Below, one piece after another: positions 46,368 through 53,992 of a stretch of 64,000 nt of DNA; within the stretch, counting starts at the first letter, position 1, and each line of letters opens with the position of its first letter. Position numbers and translations under genes: made by a program. The notes beneath the pieces are model-generated. The model did not search any database and was not told where the DNA came from. It saw only the letters and a list, made by a program, of their open reading frames with translations. The DNA is from Paenibacillus phyllosphaerae (GTDB lineage Bacteria > Bacillota > Bacilli > Paenibacillales > Paenibacillaceae). The stretch spans positions 105,822-169,821 of the forward strand of contig NZ_JACHXK010000018.1 of the NCBI RefSeq assembly GCF_014192105.1. Reading direction: 5' to 3'.

Positions 46368-47615
46368 ATGGAGTGCACGAGCTGTGGCAAGACACTACCT
46401 CTTGAAAGTAAGTTCTGTAATCATTGCGGTGAAAGGGTACTACCTACTCATACTACGCAAGAGAAAGAAGAAGTACTACTTTTTGCTAATCAGGATTCGA
46501 CTGTTGAGAAATCCGAAATAGATGAGAATTCTGCGTCAGATAATGACCATCTCGAACAGAAATCGCCTCAACTGGATAATCCTCCGATAAATAGATCCAA
46601 GAAGCGGTTTATTATTGGGGGGATGGGAGCACTTTGTCTAGTCATTATTACTGTGCTGATAATTTACCTACCCCCATTAGTAAAATATAATGGCGCCCAA
46701 GAAGCATTGGAAAATAATGAGTTTGATAAGGCAATTGAGGCATTTGAAAGTCTTGACGACTATAAAGATTCTGCATCCTTATTATTGGAGAGCAAGTATG
46801 GTGCAGCAGTCAAAAGGGCTTCTCACGAAAATTATGAAGGTGCTCTTCGTTTATTTCTAGATATCGAGGAATACAAGGATAGTCCTCAAAAGATCCTTGA
46901 AACCAAGTACCTCATGGCAGGCAAATTAATGGCCTCAAAGAAATACATTGATTCTGGTAAAGTGTTTGAGGAGATCAAGGACTATAAAGACAGTGCATTG
47001 AAAATTAAGGAAGTTAAATATCTTATGGGCAAGGAATTTCAAGTTAAGAAAAACTACGATGAAGCCGTTAAGGTATTCAAAGAAATCTTAGGCTATAAAG
47101 ACAGTAAAGCTATTTACTCCGAGGCACTTTACCAATTGGCAATGACTCGAATTGCTAGTAAAGATTATGTATCTGCTATAGGTATGTTAAACCAAACAGA
47201 CGGTTACAAAGATACCAATAAACGACTAACTGAGTTGAACTATATACAAGGTGTTAGATTGTACGAAGAAGGGAAACTTGGTCAGGCCAAATCCTATCTA
47301 CAGAACTCAAAGGGGTATAAAAGTGCTAGTACTTACTTGCAGAAGATTGCTATACCAGATAAATTCCGGGGAACTTGGGGTGACGAATACGGCATCTCAC
47401 AAGTCATTTTTGATGGATTAACGGTCTATTCCGTCTACCATCCTAACGACCCTAAAGTGAAGGTATATAAAGCTACAGCTACTGTTGAAGGATCTGCACT
47501 AGTGGTCGATGGTACCCGCTATTGGATGAAGAACAATAAGGTCTTGAGCGTAGCGACGGGTCCGATTATACAAGTGTTAATGAATACATCTCGTCATCAA
47601 CGTATGCACCGATAG
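46368..47615 (+). CDS. Zinc-ribbon membrane protein with TPR-like repeats, reading frame broken near the 3' end
   Basis: The open frame has 415 residues. An N-terminal zinc ribbon (MECTSCGKTLPLESKFCNHCG, two CxxC knuckles, residues 3-20) is followed by a polar linker, one membrane helix (about 85-106, GGMGALCLVIITVLIIYLP), and five to six degenerate TPR-like units of about 37 residues, each ending in YKDS or YKDT (about 115-325). The last 20 residues (VLMNTSRHQRMHR) do not continue the family text. The expected C-terminal domain is encoded in another frame at 47573-47791. The zinc ribbon should be cytoplasmic and the repeats extracellular, if the single helix is read correctly. The function is unknown. 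The start has AAAGGATGG. Confidence 0.8.
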   Translation: MECTSCGKTLPLESKFCNHCGERVLPTHTTQEKEEVLLFANQDSTVEKSEIDENSASDNDHLEQKSPQLDNPPINRSKKRFIIGGMGALCLVIITVLIIYLPPLVKYNGAQEALENNEFDKAIEAFESLDDYKDSASLLLESKYGAAVKRASHENYEGALRLFLDIEEYKDSPQKILETKYLMAGKLMASKKYIDSGKVFEEIKDYKDSALKIKEVKYLMGKEFQVKKNYDEAVKVFKEILGYKDSKAIYSEALYQLAMTRIASKDYVSAIGMLNQTDGYKDTNKRLTELNYIQGVRLYEEGKLGQAKSYLQNSKGYKSASTYLQKIAIPDKFRGTWGDEYGISQVIFDGLTVYSVYHPNDPKVKVYKATATVEGSALVVDGTRYWMKNNKVLSVATGPIIQVLMNTSRHQRMHR

Positions 47616-47791
47616 AGAGCCCATCACCGGCTATAGGCATGACTGCGAATGAAGTGCGCAATTCGAAATGGGGAAATCCGAAAGAAATCAACCGAACAAC
47701 CACTGCTTACGGGGAAAGTGAACAGTGGGTATATAATAATTACAAGTTCATATATTTAGACGACGGTATTGTAACCTCGATATCAGAATGA
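47573..47791 (+). pseudogene. Out-of-frame C-terminal domain of the zinc-ribbon gene (SmpA/BamE-like)
   Basis: From 47573 a different frame reads SVNEYISSSTYAPIESP, then IGMTANEVRNSKWGNPKE and WVYNNYKFIYLDDGIVTSI, ending at 47789-47791. GMTxxEVxxxxWGxPxx...WVYxxxxxIYxDDGxVxxI is the BamE/SmpA-like pattern found as the last domain of related Bacillota proteins. A one-base loss close to 47572 separates it from the main frame. If the sequence is correct the protein is truncated; a sequencing error would restore about 473 residues. Confidence 0.7.
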
Positions 47792-47796
47792 TAATG

Positions 47797-47829
47797 GAGC
47801 GCCCATTAAGTAATGGGGCTCTTTTTTTA
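47797..47829 (+). terminator. Terminator after the zinc-ribbon gene
   Basis: GAGC plus GCCCAT pair with ATGGG plus GCTC, followed by seven T. Confidence 0.75.
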
Positions 47830-47840
47830 TGCGCGCTCAC

Positions 47841-47953
47841 TGTCGGATGACAAGAACATACGTACAATGAGATCCGCTAATCAAGCGGGTCTTTATTTTT
47901 ATGTGCTCAAGTTCTTGTCATACGTCAATGACAAGAACTTGAGCACATTGCCG
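47841..47953 (+). repeat. Structured TGACAAGAAC repeat, copy D (most regular)
   Basis: TGTCGGATGACAAGAACATA, a terminator-like hairpin (ATCCGCT/AGCGGGT, then T-rich, 47872-47900), then 21-base arms that are perfectly complementary (47901-47921 with 47928-47948) around ACGTCA, and the TTGCCG end. Confidence 0.85.
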
Positions 47954-48089
47954 AATGGGCGATAAATATGGAGTTGCTGCATGCTTGGGGCTCGTCGCTA
48001 GTTGAATTTAACTAAATACTGCAGCGCCTTCAACTTTGATAAGACTCCTTTTGGAAATCGATGTTTTCCCAAACCCCTTGCATGGGCTG

Positions 48090-49241
48090 TTACTCCACTG
48101 TAATTTTTATACTTTGAAAAAACTTAAAGTTTACTGGAGTAGCTGCATTCTCAATGCAAGCATGATGTAAATATGATTCCAAGATCAATTGTTGTTCGTC
48201 TTTATTAGAATCAATTAAATATCGGGGTAGAGGACCTGTATTTGCTAATTCCTCAAAAAGCATCATTCCGATTGGATTTCCAGCAGCAAAATAACTGCCA
48301 ATTTTTTCAAATTCATAACCGCATGCTGAATAATCCCAGTTGTGTTGGATATCCATTTTTTGAAGGTCATCATGAATGTTATTCAGATTTTTAATCAAAC
48401 TCGACTTGTAATTGGCAACAAGCTTTGTTGTATTGGAATCAGCTGATGGACTGATTCCAATTGACAGCAATCTACGGATAAAAGCAAGCTTATGGTGATG
48501 TCCATATTTAGGTCCAAATCGATCAATAGATTCTTTGATCAAGTTATCAGCAAAATCGATGGGATCAGAATAGGTTTTTGGTATCGGTTCTGTCTTCTTC
48601 GTTTCTGTATGATTATCCATAAAGGAATCTATAAATCCTTTAAGTGGAATTAGAAGTTGATACCGTAATTCAGCGTATCTATTTAGCTGCTCAATGTTAA
48701 TTGATATCGGATTTAGTTTTTCTGATTTATCTGGGTTGTTGGAATAAACGTATACCATGAAGTCACCATGGCCTGGAGCTTTGGCCGGCCAACTAGCAAA
48801 AAACCTTTCCTCTGTGTTTGGTTTTACACCATCAATACTATCTAAGTTCACCGGATGAGTTCCAAAAACAGCACGTATATGTTTGAAGTATGTATCGTCA
48901 TTTAATTTAGACTGAGAAAATATAGATTTATCATTTTTTAGAGGATATGGGGTGATTAAGGCACGGTGTAATTGAATAATGGCATCAACTAAGACATCGA
49001 TTGAAATTATATATTGCATCAGATTAAGTGTTTCTAAGTGATCATAGCCAATCCCTATTTTTGGTGAGGGTTCTATATTGCATAATCCATCTGCGGTTAC
49101 GGTTATCCAATCCATAGCAGAACAAATTGCGTTTAATTTATTCTTACCGTCAATATTTTTGTATTTGTAACGAAAAAAAGGATTGTCATTGACAACATCT
49201 CTAAAATCCTCAATTAATTCGATATCAATATTTATCGGCAT
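48090..49241 (-). CDS. Protein of unknown function in AT-rich accessory DNA
   Basis: A 383-residue soluble protein with no signal peptide or membrane segment. The ATG at 49241 follows GGAG at eight bases. The base composition is clearly more AT-rich than the genes to its left. Features seen: an all-helical look, an acidic N-terminus, the segment YIISIDVLVDAIIQLHRALI, and KYGHHHKLAFIRRLLSIG. It resembles in flavour HEPN-like or uncharacterised accessory proteins, but I cannot name a family. No partner gene is adjacent; the Wadjet operon begins 1.4 kb to the right on the other strand. Confidence 0.75.
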   Translation of the reverse strand: MPINIDIELIEDFRDVVNDNPFFRYKYKNIDGKNKLNAICSAMDWITVTADGLCNIEPSPKIGIGYDHLETLNLMQYIISIDVLVDAIIQLHRALITPYPLKNDKSIFSQSKLNDDTYFKHIRAVFGTHPVNLDSIDGVKPNTEERFFASWPAKAPGHGDFMVYVYSNNPDKSEKLNPISINIEQLNRYAELRYQLLIPLKGFIDSFMDNHTETKKTEPIPKTYSDPIDFADNLIKESIDRFGPKYGHHHKLAFIRRLLSIGISPSADSNTTKLVANYKSSLIKNLNNIHDDLQKMDIQHNWDYSACGYEFEKIGSYFAAGNPIGMMLFEELANTGPLPRYLIDSNKDEQQLILESYLHHACIENAATPVNFKFFQSIKITVE

Positions 49242-49477
49242 TCTTCTGTTCTCCTACAAGTTTTATTAAAAATATATCACAATTGGTATATGCTGGTACA
49301 TGGGACAACGTAGGCCAAAGCAAAAACCGACTGAACTAAAAGTACTAGAATGAACATATCGCCTGGACCGCTCACCGAAGAACGAACCAGAGCCGCGTGC
49401 TCCGAATGAAATGTCATAATTCGCCAGGTGGCCGGGAGCATTATTACACCCATTTGTAAATTTAATCAAGAATAAAG

Positions 49478-49519
49478 AACCTCCAAACCACGAAATAATA
49501 GGTTTGGGGGTTCTTTTAA
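49478..49519. terminator. Strong hairpin, terminator-like on the plus strand
   Basis: A perfect 13-bp stem (49478-49490 with 49502-49514) is followed by TTTT on the plus strand. The gene it served is not visible. Confidence 0.6.
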
Positions 49520-49534
49520 TTATGTTTTCAGTTA

Positions 49535-49583
49535 TTGTGCTCTGTTCATCGACCCAGGGAGAAGTTTGTCGCCGCGGCAGCTG
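49535..49583 (+). repeat. Second copy of the CGACCCAGG/CGCGGCAGCTG repeat
   Basis: TTCATCGACCCAGGGAG and CGCCGCGGCAGCTG match 29650-29695 closely, with one or two indels. Confidence 0.5.
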
Positions 49584-49724
49584 ACAATACAAGTTGTTTG
49601 TCCTGATTGGCCAGCGAGACAGTTGACTGGCTTTTTTGAATGAAAGTGGGAATTGAATAATAACGACCCAAATCAAAAGACGTTTGATTGTGACACTAGC
49701 CATGTCGGATGATTCGCAAGTGCT

Positions 49725-49907
49725 TCCGACGGGAGCCTCAGAAGTACGCATCCAATTGCTAAAGCCTTTTTGGATTATGTGAGGGAACAGGGGTTATTTC
49801 CCGCGTCCGGCGTAAGCTTCCGCAACTTGGTGGGAAAAGGGGTAGCAGCGAGGATCGGCGGCAACCTTAAGTTGTTCCTGGAACTTCATGAATCGCTCGG
49901 AGTTTGA
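49725..49907 (+). pseudogene. Remnant of a heavy-metal P-type ATPase
   Basis: The frame reads STHPIAKAFLDYVREQGL, then FRNLVGKGVAARIGG and LKLFLELHESLGV, stop at 49905-49907. S-x-HPxAxAI, then F..x.GKGVxAxxxG, is the hallmark of the nucleotide-binding domain of Cd/Zn/Cu-type ATPases. About 60 residues of some 700 remain, with an apparent internal deletion after GGN. No functional protein is possible. Confidence 0.65.
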
Positions 49908-50037
49908 GGTGCAATTTAGGTTCAAATCTTAAAGGAAGTTGTGGCCAGACTATCGCTAAAGCAAGTGGTAAACCAATTGCGTTTTTGACATTGCCAATTG
50001 AGACGATCCAATACCAGCCCTCAGACAGACGAAAATA

Positions 50038-50070
50038 AAGCAGTCGTTCAAGACAAATGAACGGCTGCTT
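50038..50070 (-). terminator. Terminator on the minus strand
   Basis: A 13-bp stem with one G-T (50038-50050 with 50058-50070); on the minus strand it is followed by TTTATTTT. Confidence 0.6.
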
Positions 50071-50117
50071 GTCACTATAGTAATCCTTATTATTAGGACC
50101 ATTCGATAGTGTAGAAC

Positions 50118-50140
50118 AAAAAAAACGTCCATAATGGACG
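50118..50140 (-). terminator. Terminator on the minus strand, end of the candidate small RNA
   Basis: CGTCCA and TGGACG around a 3-base loop, then eight T on the minus strand (50125 down to 50118). Confidence 0.8.
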
Positions 50141-50409
50141 AATGATTTTGGTTTGTTGCCTCCGGCTTATAGCTTATATTGTTATTGTGCTATTCGTTAC
50201 ACCAACTCTCCACAAGCAACCAGAGACAACAGAATTACGATTATGCTCATAAGCACCAACCCTTTCGTAAAGACAAGCAGTAGCAGGTAGGAGATTGCCG
50301 CACTTTGTAGGCCTGCAATAAGACCGTTAAGCATCGGATTCTCTAGCACCCGAATCGCAAATTTGAAGAGCACTGGACTTACACCAGTTCCTATTCCAAT
50401 CGTAGTTGG
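50118..50409 (-). ncRNA. Candidate small transcript with its own promoter and terminator
   Basis: A near-consensus promoter (50416-50444) reads leftward and a strong terminator lies at 50118-50140, predicting a transcript of about 290 bases. It contains a hydrophobic reading frame ending at 50197-50199 (LIAGLQSAAISYLLLLVF, then VLMSIIVILLSLVACGELV) without a clear start site. It may be a regulatory RNA, a small membrane peptide message or a type I toxin-like unit. No such family is recognised. Confidence 0.4.
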
Positions 50410-50415
50410 ACATTC

Positions 50416-50444
50416 ATTATCCTATGGATAAGTCTGGTTGTCAA
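50416..50444 (-). promoter_or_regulatory. Near-consensus sigma-A promoter on the minus strand
   Basis: On the minus strand TTGACA (50444-50439), a 17-base spacer and GATAAT (50421-50416). It reads away from the Wadjet operon. Confidence 0.6.
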
Positions 50445-50460
50445 TGTGCCCGCGATACAG

Positions 50461-50501
50461 AAAACAAGGCCATCATCATATATTGATGATGGCCTTGTTT
50501 T
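50461..50501. terminator. Perfect 18-bp bidirectional terminator upstream of Wadjet
   Basis: The arms 50461-50478 and 50484-50501 are exactly complementary with a 5-base loop and TTTT on both strands. It insulates the Wadjet operon from the left. Confidence 0.85.
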
Positions 50502-50681
50502 GTTTCCCTCCTACATACGTGAAGCATGCGATAACTGCGAAAGACTCCTCTCGACCGTAACACCTGGAGCGCGGGTAGCGATAATACCATCATTTCTATT
50601 TTTACTAGCAAAGAAAAGAAGGGGACCTATGCTATAATACCTATAATCTAGAAATTCAGTAATTTTGAAGGAGGTTCGTCT

Positions 50682-51716
50682 TTGGGTCTTAACGAGATTA
50701 AGTCACAGGTAAGATCAAAGCAGCGTAACATAAAGACCAAATTGAATACGACCACCCTGCAGCGTGAACTGACAGACGGCAGCGCGGAGCAGTACCGACT
50801 TTACCATCAGGTGATCACTGAGCTTCTACAGGCGGGAGATATGCAGGCCATCCGACCTAAGGAAACAAACGGCCGAACTCCGCCACTGCCTTTACAAGCA
50901 TGGCTCATGCCAAGTTCATATACAACTCTGTGGGACCCGCTCGCGTTAATGCGCTTAGCTGACCGGATCGACATCTCTGGCTATCAGCGGCATCCCGAGT
51001 GGCAGACAGAGGAAGAATGGAAGCATATCAGCCGGCTCTACAAATTCCTACAGCTCGCCGATACGAGGCAAATCGTCAGTGTGGAGGAGCGTTGTTTGGA
51101 GCTGTTTGGCGATGAGAAATTCTTCTCTGAGGGCGGAAAGCAGCTGCTGTCGCGCACAGGAGTGACATTGACGCAGCTAAAGACACGGGCACTCGGCGAG
51201 CCGTTCGCATTTTGGCTGCGGCCTGGCACAGAGCTTGCTACCGTTCGCGGAATCTTGATAGTGGAGAACCTTGGCTTTTATCACACATGTCGCATGCTCA
51301 TGCCAGACGACATCGATATGGTCATTTATGGGGGCGGCAAGCATATCGAGAAAAGTTTTTTATTCTACTACGACATCTTCCCTGCAAGCGGGCATTTGAT
51401 CCAATATGCTGGCGACATGGATCCGGAAGGATACGGTATATTCTTGCGGCTGAAAGCACGATACCCCGAGGCGGATATCCGTCTGGCAAAAGAGATTTAT
51501 CAAGACTTATGCACATATGACAGTGAGGCGAGACCCTGCAAACAGGAGAAAAAGGAGCAGCATCTCGAAGCGTTTCTAGCAGAATTAAGGGATGAATATA
51601 CCTGCGGAATTGTATGTGATCTGTGGAAGCGGGACCTGCGGCTCGCGCAGGAATTTCTAACGGTGGAGTCATGGCCACGCGTAATCGGTGCGCGAAGGAG
51701 GGCGGAAGATGAATGA
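50682..51716 (+). CDS. jetD: Wadjet nuclease subunit JetD (TOPRIM)
   Basis: A 344-residue protein. The N-terminal half (about 1-180) is a helical/winged-helix DNA-binding region; the C-terminal half holds a TOPRIM-type nuclease core with GILIVENLGFYH (catalytic Glu), IYGGGKHIE and YAGDMDPEGYGI (DxD pair). JetD is the subunit that cuts closed circular plasmid DNA after the SMC complex has extruded it. The start is TTG at 50682, seven bases after AAGGAGG. It is the first gene of a tightly overlapping four-gene operon. The jetD-first order fits one of the described Wadjet types, not the jetABCD type. Confidence 0.9.
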   Translation: MGLNEIKSQVRSKQRNIKTKLNTTTLQRELTDGSAEQYRLYHQVITELLQAGDMQAIRPKETNGRTPPLPLQAWLMPSSYTTLWDPLALMRLADRIDISGYQRHPEWQTEEEWKHISRLYKFLQLADTRQIVSVEERCLELFGDEKFFSEGGKQLLSRTGVTLTQLKTRALGEPFAFWLRPGTELATVRGILIVENLGFYHTCRMLMPDDIDMVIYGGGKHIEKSFLFYYDIFPASGHLIQYAGDMDPEGYGIFLRLKARYPEADIRLAKEIYQDLCTYDSEARPCKQEKKEQHLEAFLAELRDEYTCGIVCDLWKRDLRLAQEFLTVESWPRVIGARRRAEDE

Positions 51717-53226
51717 GGTATGGGACGGATTTGGCCAACGAATGAGGAAGCTAAATCCTTTGTTCTCTCTCGGTCGCGGAATGGAGATTGGCTCTTTGGC
51801 TCCGTATGCACAAGGTATCTTGCTCCGTGTCATCTTAGAGTTGTTTTATCGTGAGCTCAATGACCGTGAAGACCGAAGCAGACGCGATATTGAACAGATC
51901 GTTGCGGATACTGTGCAGGAGATGGGTCTTACAGCAAACGAGCATGAGCTGCACCGGATCGCCGCAGGTCTAATCCATCAAGGAGCGGAGCAACTGAATA
52001 AGCCATTTGAATCATTGGTCTATAACGAGCAAACGCGGGAATGGGAGAGCAGCGAATTCCGTTATGTGACTATGGACGAGCTATTCTCCGACCTGCCCCG
52101 CGGACTTTTGATTTATAAGTTGACCGAGGAAGCGCAAGAAATCATTTTCGTGAGCCGGGAGATATCGGAGGAGTTTTCTATCTCCATTGAACAGCTCTAT
52201 AGTCTGCAGCTCATCAAGAACGGCAACTTCAAAAAAGCAGCCAGCAGCTTGGACTTGCTACTCGCGCGGGTTCGCCGCCTCATTTTGGATGAACAATTGT
52301 TTCAACGGCAGGTAGCAAACGATCCGAAAGTGCTCGTGCTCACCGAAAATAAACAGCGAGAGGATAATCAAGCAGCAATTAATCAGCAGTTCGAGACGGA
52401 AAAGAAGGAATTCCGGAATATTCTTGCGCTCATAGATCGTCTTCAGCAACATCAGGATCGTCTTGAGGGAATGAACGACCTATTGCTGCTTCGCCAGAAG
52501 GTAGAGGTCTCAAGGCAGCAACATGACAGGTTTGCACGCCTGGTGGTACAAAGCATTGCCACAGAAATTCGACTTAAGAGCGAGAATCCTGCGCTCTTCT
52601 GGGAGAGAGGAGCACTTTCATTTTCTGAACACGTATTTGAGGAATGGATTGCACACAGAGGCATTCACAAAGAGGAGACGCTTGAGGCGCTGCTTGCCCC
52701 GCTATTCTCGCCACACAACGAGTTCATACTCCCGCTAGATTGGCTATGGGGTGAGCAGGAGATTTCGCTTGATGATGCAATGGATGAAGAGGACTTAGAG
52801 GATATTGATTCGGAGCAAGACGATCGCTTGAAGAAGCGGGTGATCGATTGGGATGCAGTTGCAACGGCATGGGCACCTGTAATTGACGAGCTACTGCAGG
52901 TCGGCGAATGTTCCATCTCGGCATTAAAAGAAGAAGATGCGGATGTACAGAATCGCTGGCTTGCTGATCCTGCGGCACGTGAGATGTGGATGCTCTTTAC
53001 ACGGAAGCCGCTTGTTATTGAGGCACTGAATCCCGGAACGATGCCTAACGACGAGCGCCTTAAACTTCTCCACCATCTGATACGGATGGACCATCGCTTC
53101 AAGGCACTGGAAGGAAAAACGATGGCGAGCGTGTACGACCGGGAAGCACAGCCAATTGATTGGAACGGGATGCGGATCACACCGCTTAAATTAGTGCTGA
53201 AGGAGCGCGATTCACATGGATTATGA
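51709..53226 (+). CDS. jetA: Wadjet subunit JetA (kleisin-like)
   Basis: A 505-residue soluble protein, largely helical, with a coiled-coil stretch near residues 210-270 (RQVANDPKVL, then FETEKKEFRNILALIDRLQQ) and a long acidic segment (about 350-375, DDAMDEEDLEDIDSEQDD). In Wadjet, JetA plays the MukF/kleisin part, bridging the SMC heads. The start is ATG at 51709 after GGAGG, overlapping the end of jetD by eight bases. It overlaps jetB by eleven bases. The assignment rests on position, length and helical character; no single signature motif was used. Confidence 0.85.
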   Translation: MNEVWDGFGQRMRKLNPLFSLGRGMEIGSLAPYAQGILLRVILELFYRELNDREDRSRRDIEQIVADTVQEMGLTANEHELHRIAAGLIHQGAEQLNKPFESLVYNEQTREWESSEFRYVTMDELFSDLPRGLLIYKLTEEAQEIIFVSREISEEFSISIEQLYSLQLIKNGNFKKAASSLDLLLARVRRLILDEQLFQRQVANDPKVLVLTENKQREDNQAAINQQFETEKKEFRNILALIDRLQQHQDRLEGMNDLLLLRQKVEVSRQQHDRFARLVVQSIATEIRLKSENPALFWERGALSFSEHVFEEWIAHRGIHKEETLEALLAPLFSPHNEFILPLDWLWGEQEISLDDAMDEEDLEDIDSEQDDRLKKRVIDWDAVATAWAPVIDELLQVGECSISALKEEDADVQNRWLADPAAREMWMLFTRKPLVIEALNPGTMPNDERLKLLHHLIRMDHRFKALEGKTMASVYDREAQPIDWNGMRITPLKLVLKERDSHGL

Positions 53227-53992
53227 AGCGGTAAAACGAGCCTCAGGCATTTACTTCAACCTGCTGCAGAAGAGAGTGGTGGAGAAGAGTGACGAGCTGT
53301 ATAGCTTGTATTTTCAGGCTGAAGTGCGAGAAGCTGTGAAGCTGCTAGCATCTGAATCCGGTACACAGGTTATCGAAACGTCAGCGCGAATCCACTTGGT
53401 CACTAGAGCGAGCGGCAGCGTGTTTGCAACCCATTTTACACACCTGAAAAGTCGCCATAAAGAAGTAGAGAACAAAAAGTACTTCTACTGTATTTCGATC
53501 ATTCTCATGGTGTACTTAGCAGAGATTGACCGTAACCAGGCAGCAAAGATTCGGTCATTCCGCGAAGGGCACACCTTTTTTGCGATAGAACGATTAGTAT
53601 CAGTCCTCGTGGATCGGTGGACAGACATTTTGAAAGCGGATGGGGCAGCAGTCGAGCGGCGCAGCGGGATTGCGATACGAGAAATGGTCGAGTTGTGGAG
53701 GAATGCAGATCCGGACCCTTCTGCAAGTAGCCGACCAAATCGACGGACACGGCTTGGCCTGATTCGCAGCGGATTCAAATTACTGGAAGAAGAAGGTCTC
53801 GTACATATACTTGACCGTGATGAATTGCCAAAGGTTTTTCCACGACAAGAGCTGGTTGACCGGCTCGAGTATTTATACGGCGACAGCGACCGCTACGCGG
53901 AGGTTAAGGCGCTGATGGAGCACGATAAAGCTGAGGGACGAGAGGGGGAAGAACAGTGCCACGGATCAACCGTCTCCGCATCGCAGGCCTAA
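53216..53992 (+). CDS. jetB: Wadjet subunit JetB (MukE/KITE-like)
   Basis: A 258-residue protein between jetA and jetC, overlapping the first by 11 and the second by 37 bases. It has a helical N-terminal half with YCISIILMVYLAEIDRN and a basic stretch PNRRTRLGLIRSGFKLLEEEGLV (about 175-200) that looks like a winged helix. This position and size are those of JetB, which corresponds to MukE and binds the kleisin JetA. The last 15 residues are acidic and end within the jetC start region. I assign it by operon context more than by motif. Confidence 0.84.
   Translation: MDYEAVKRASGIYFNLLQKRVVEKSDELYSLYFQAEVREAVKLLASESGTQVIETSARIHLVTRASGSVFATHFTHLKSRHKEVENKKYFYCISIILMVYLAEIDRNQAAKIRSFREGHTFFAIERLVSVLVDRWTDILKADGAAVERRSGIAIREMVELWRNADPDPSASSRPNRRTRLGLIRSGFKLLEEEGLVHILDRDELPKVFPRQELVDRLEYLYGDSDRYAEVKALMEHDKAEGREGEEQCHGSTVSASQA

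Larger units (their letters stand above)
49242..50681. other. Gap of about 1.4 kb with remnants, hairpins and a possible minus-strand RNA
   Basis: It holds a hairpin at 49478-49519, a repeat shared with 29650, a P-type ATPase remnant, two minus-strand terminators and one bidirectional terminator. The minus-strand open frame at 49266-49751 lacks a ribosome site. The last part contains a TATAAT at 50633-50638 that may be the -10 box of the Wadjet operon; I see no good -35. Confidence 0.55.

Noticed and set aside
49266..49751. 161-residue minus-strand frame
   Set aside because: It crosses a strong hairpin and a repeat, has no ribosome site, and only a short stretch near its end looks protein-like.
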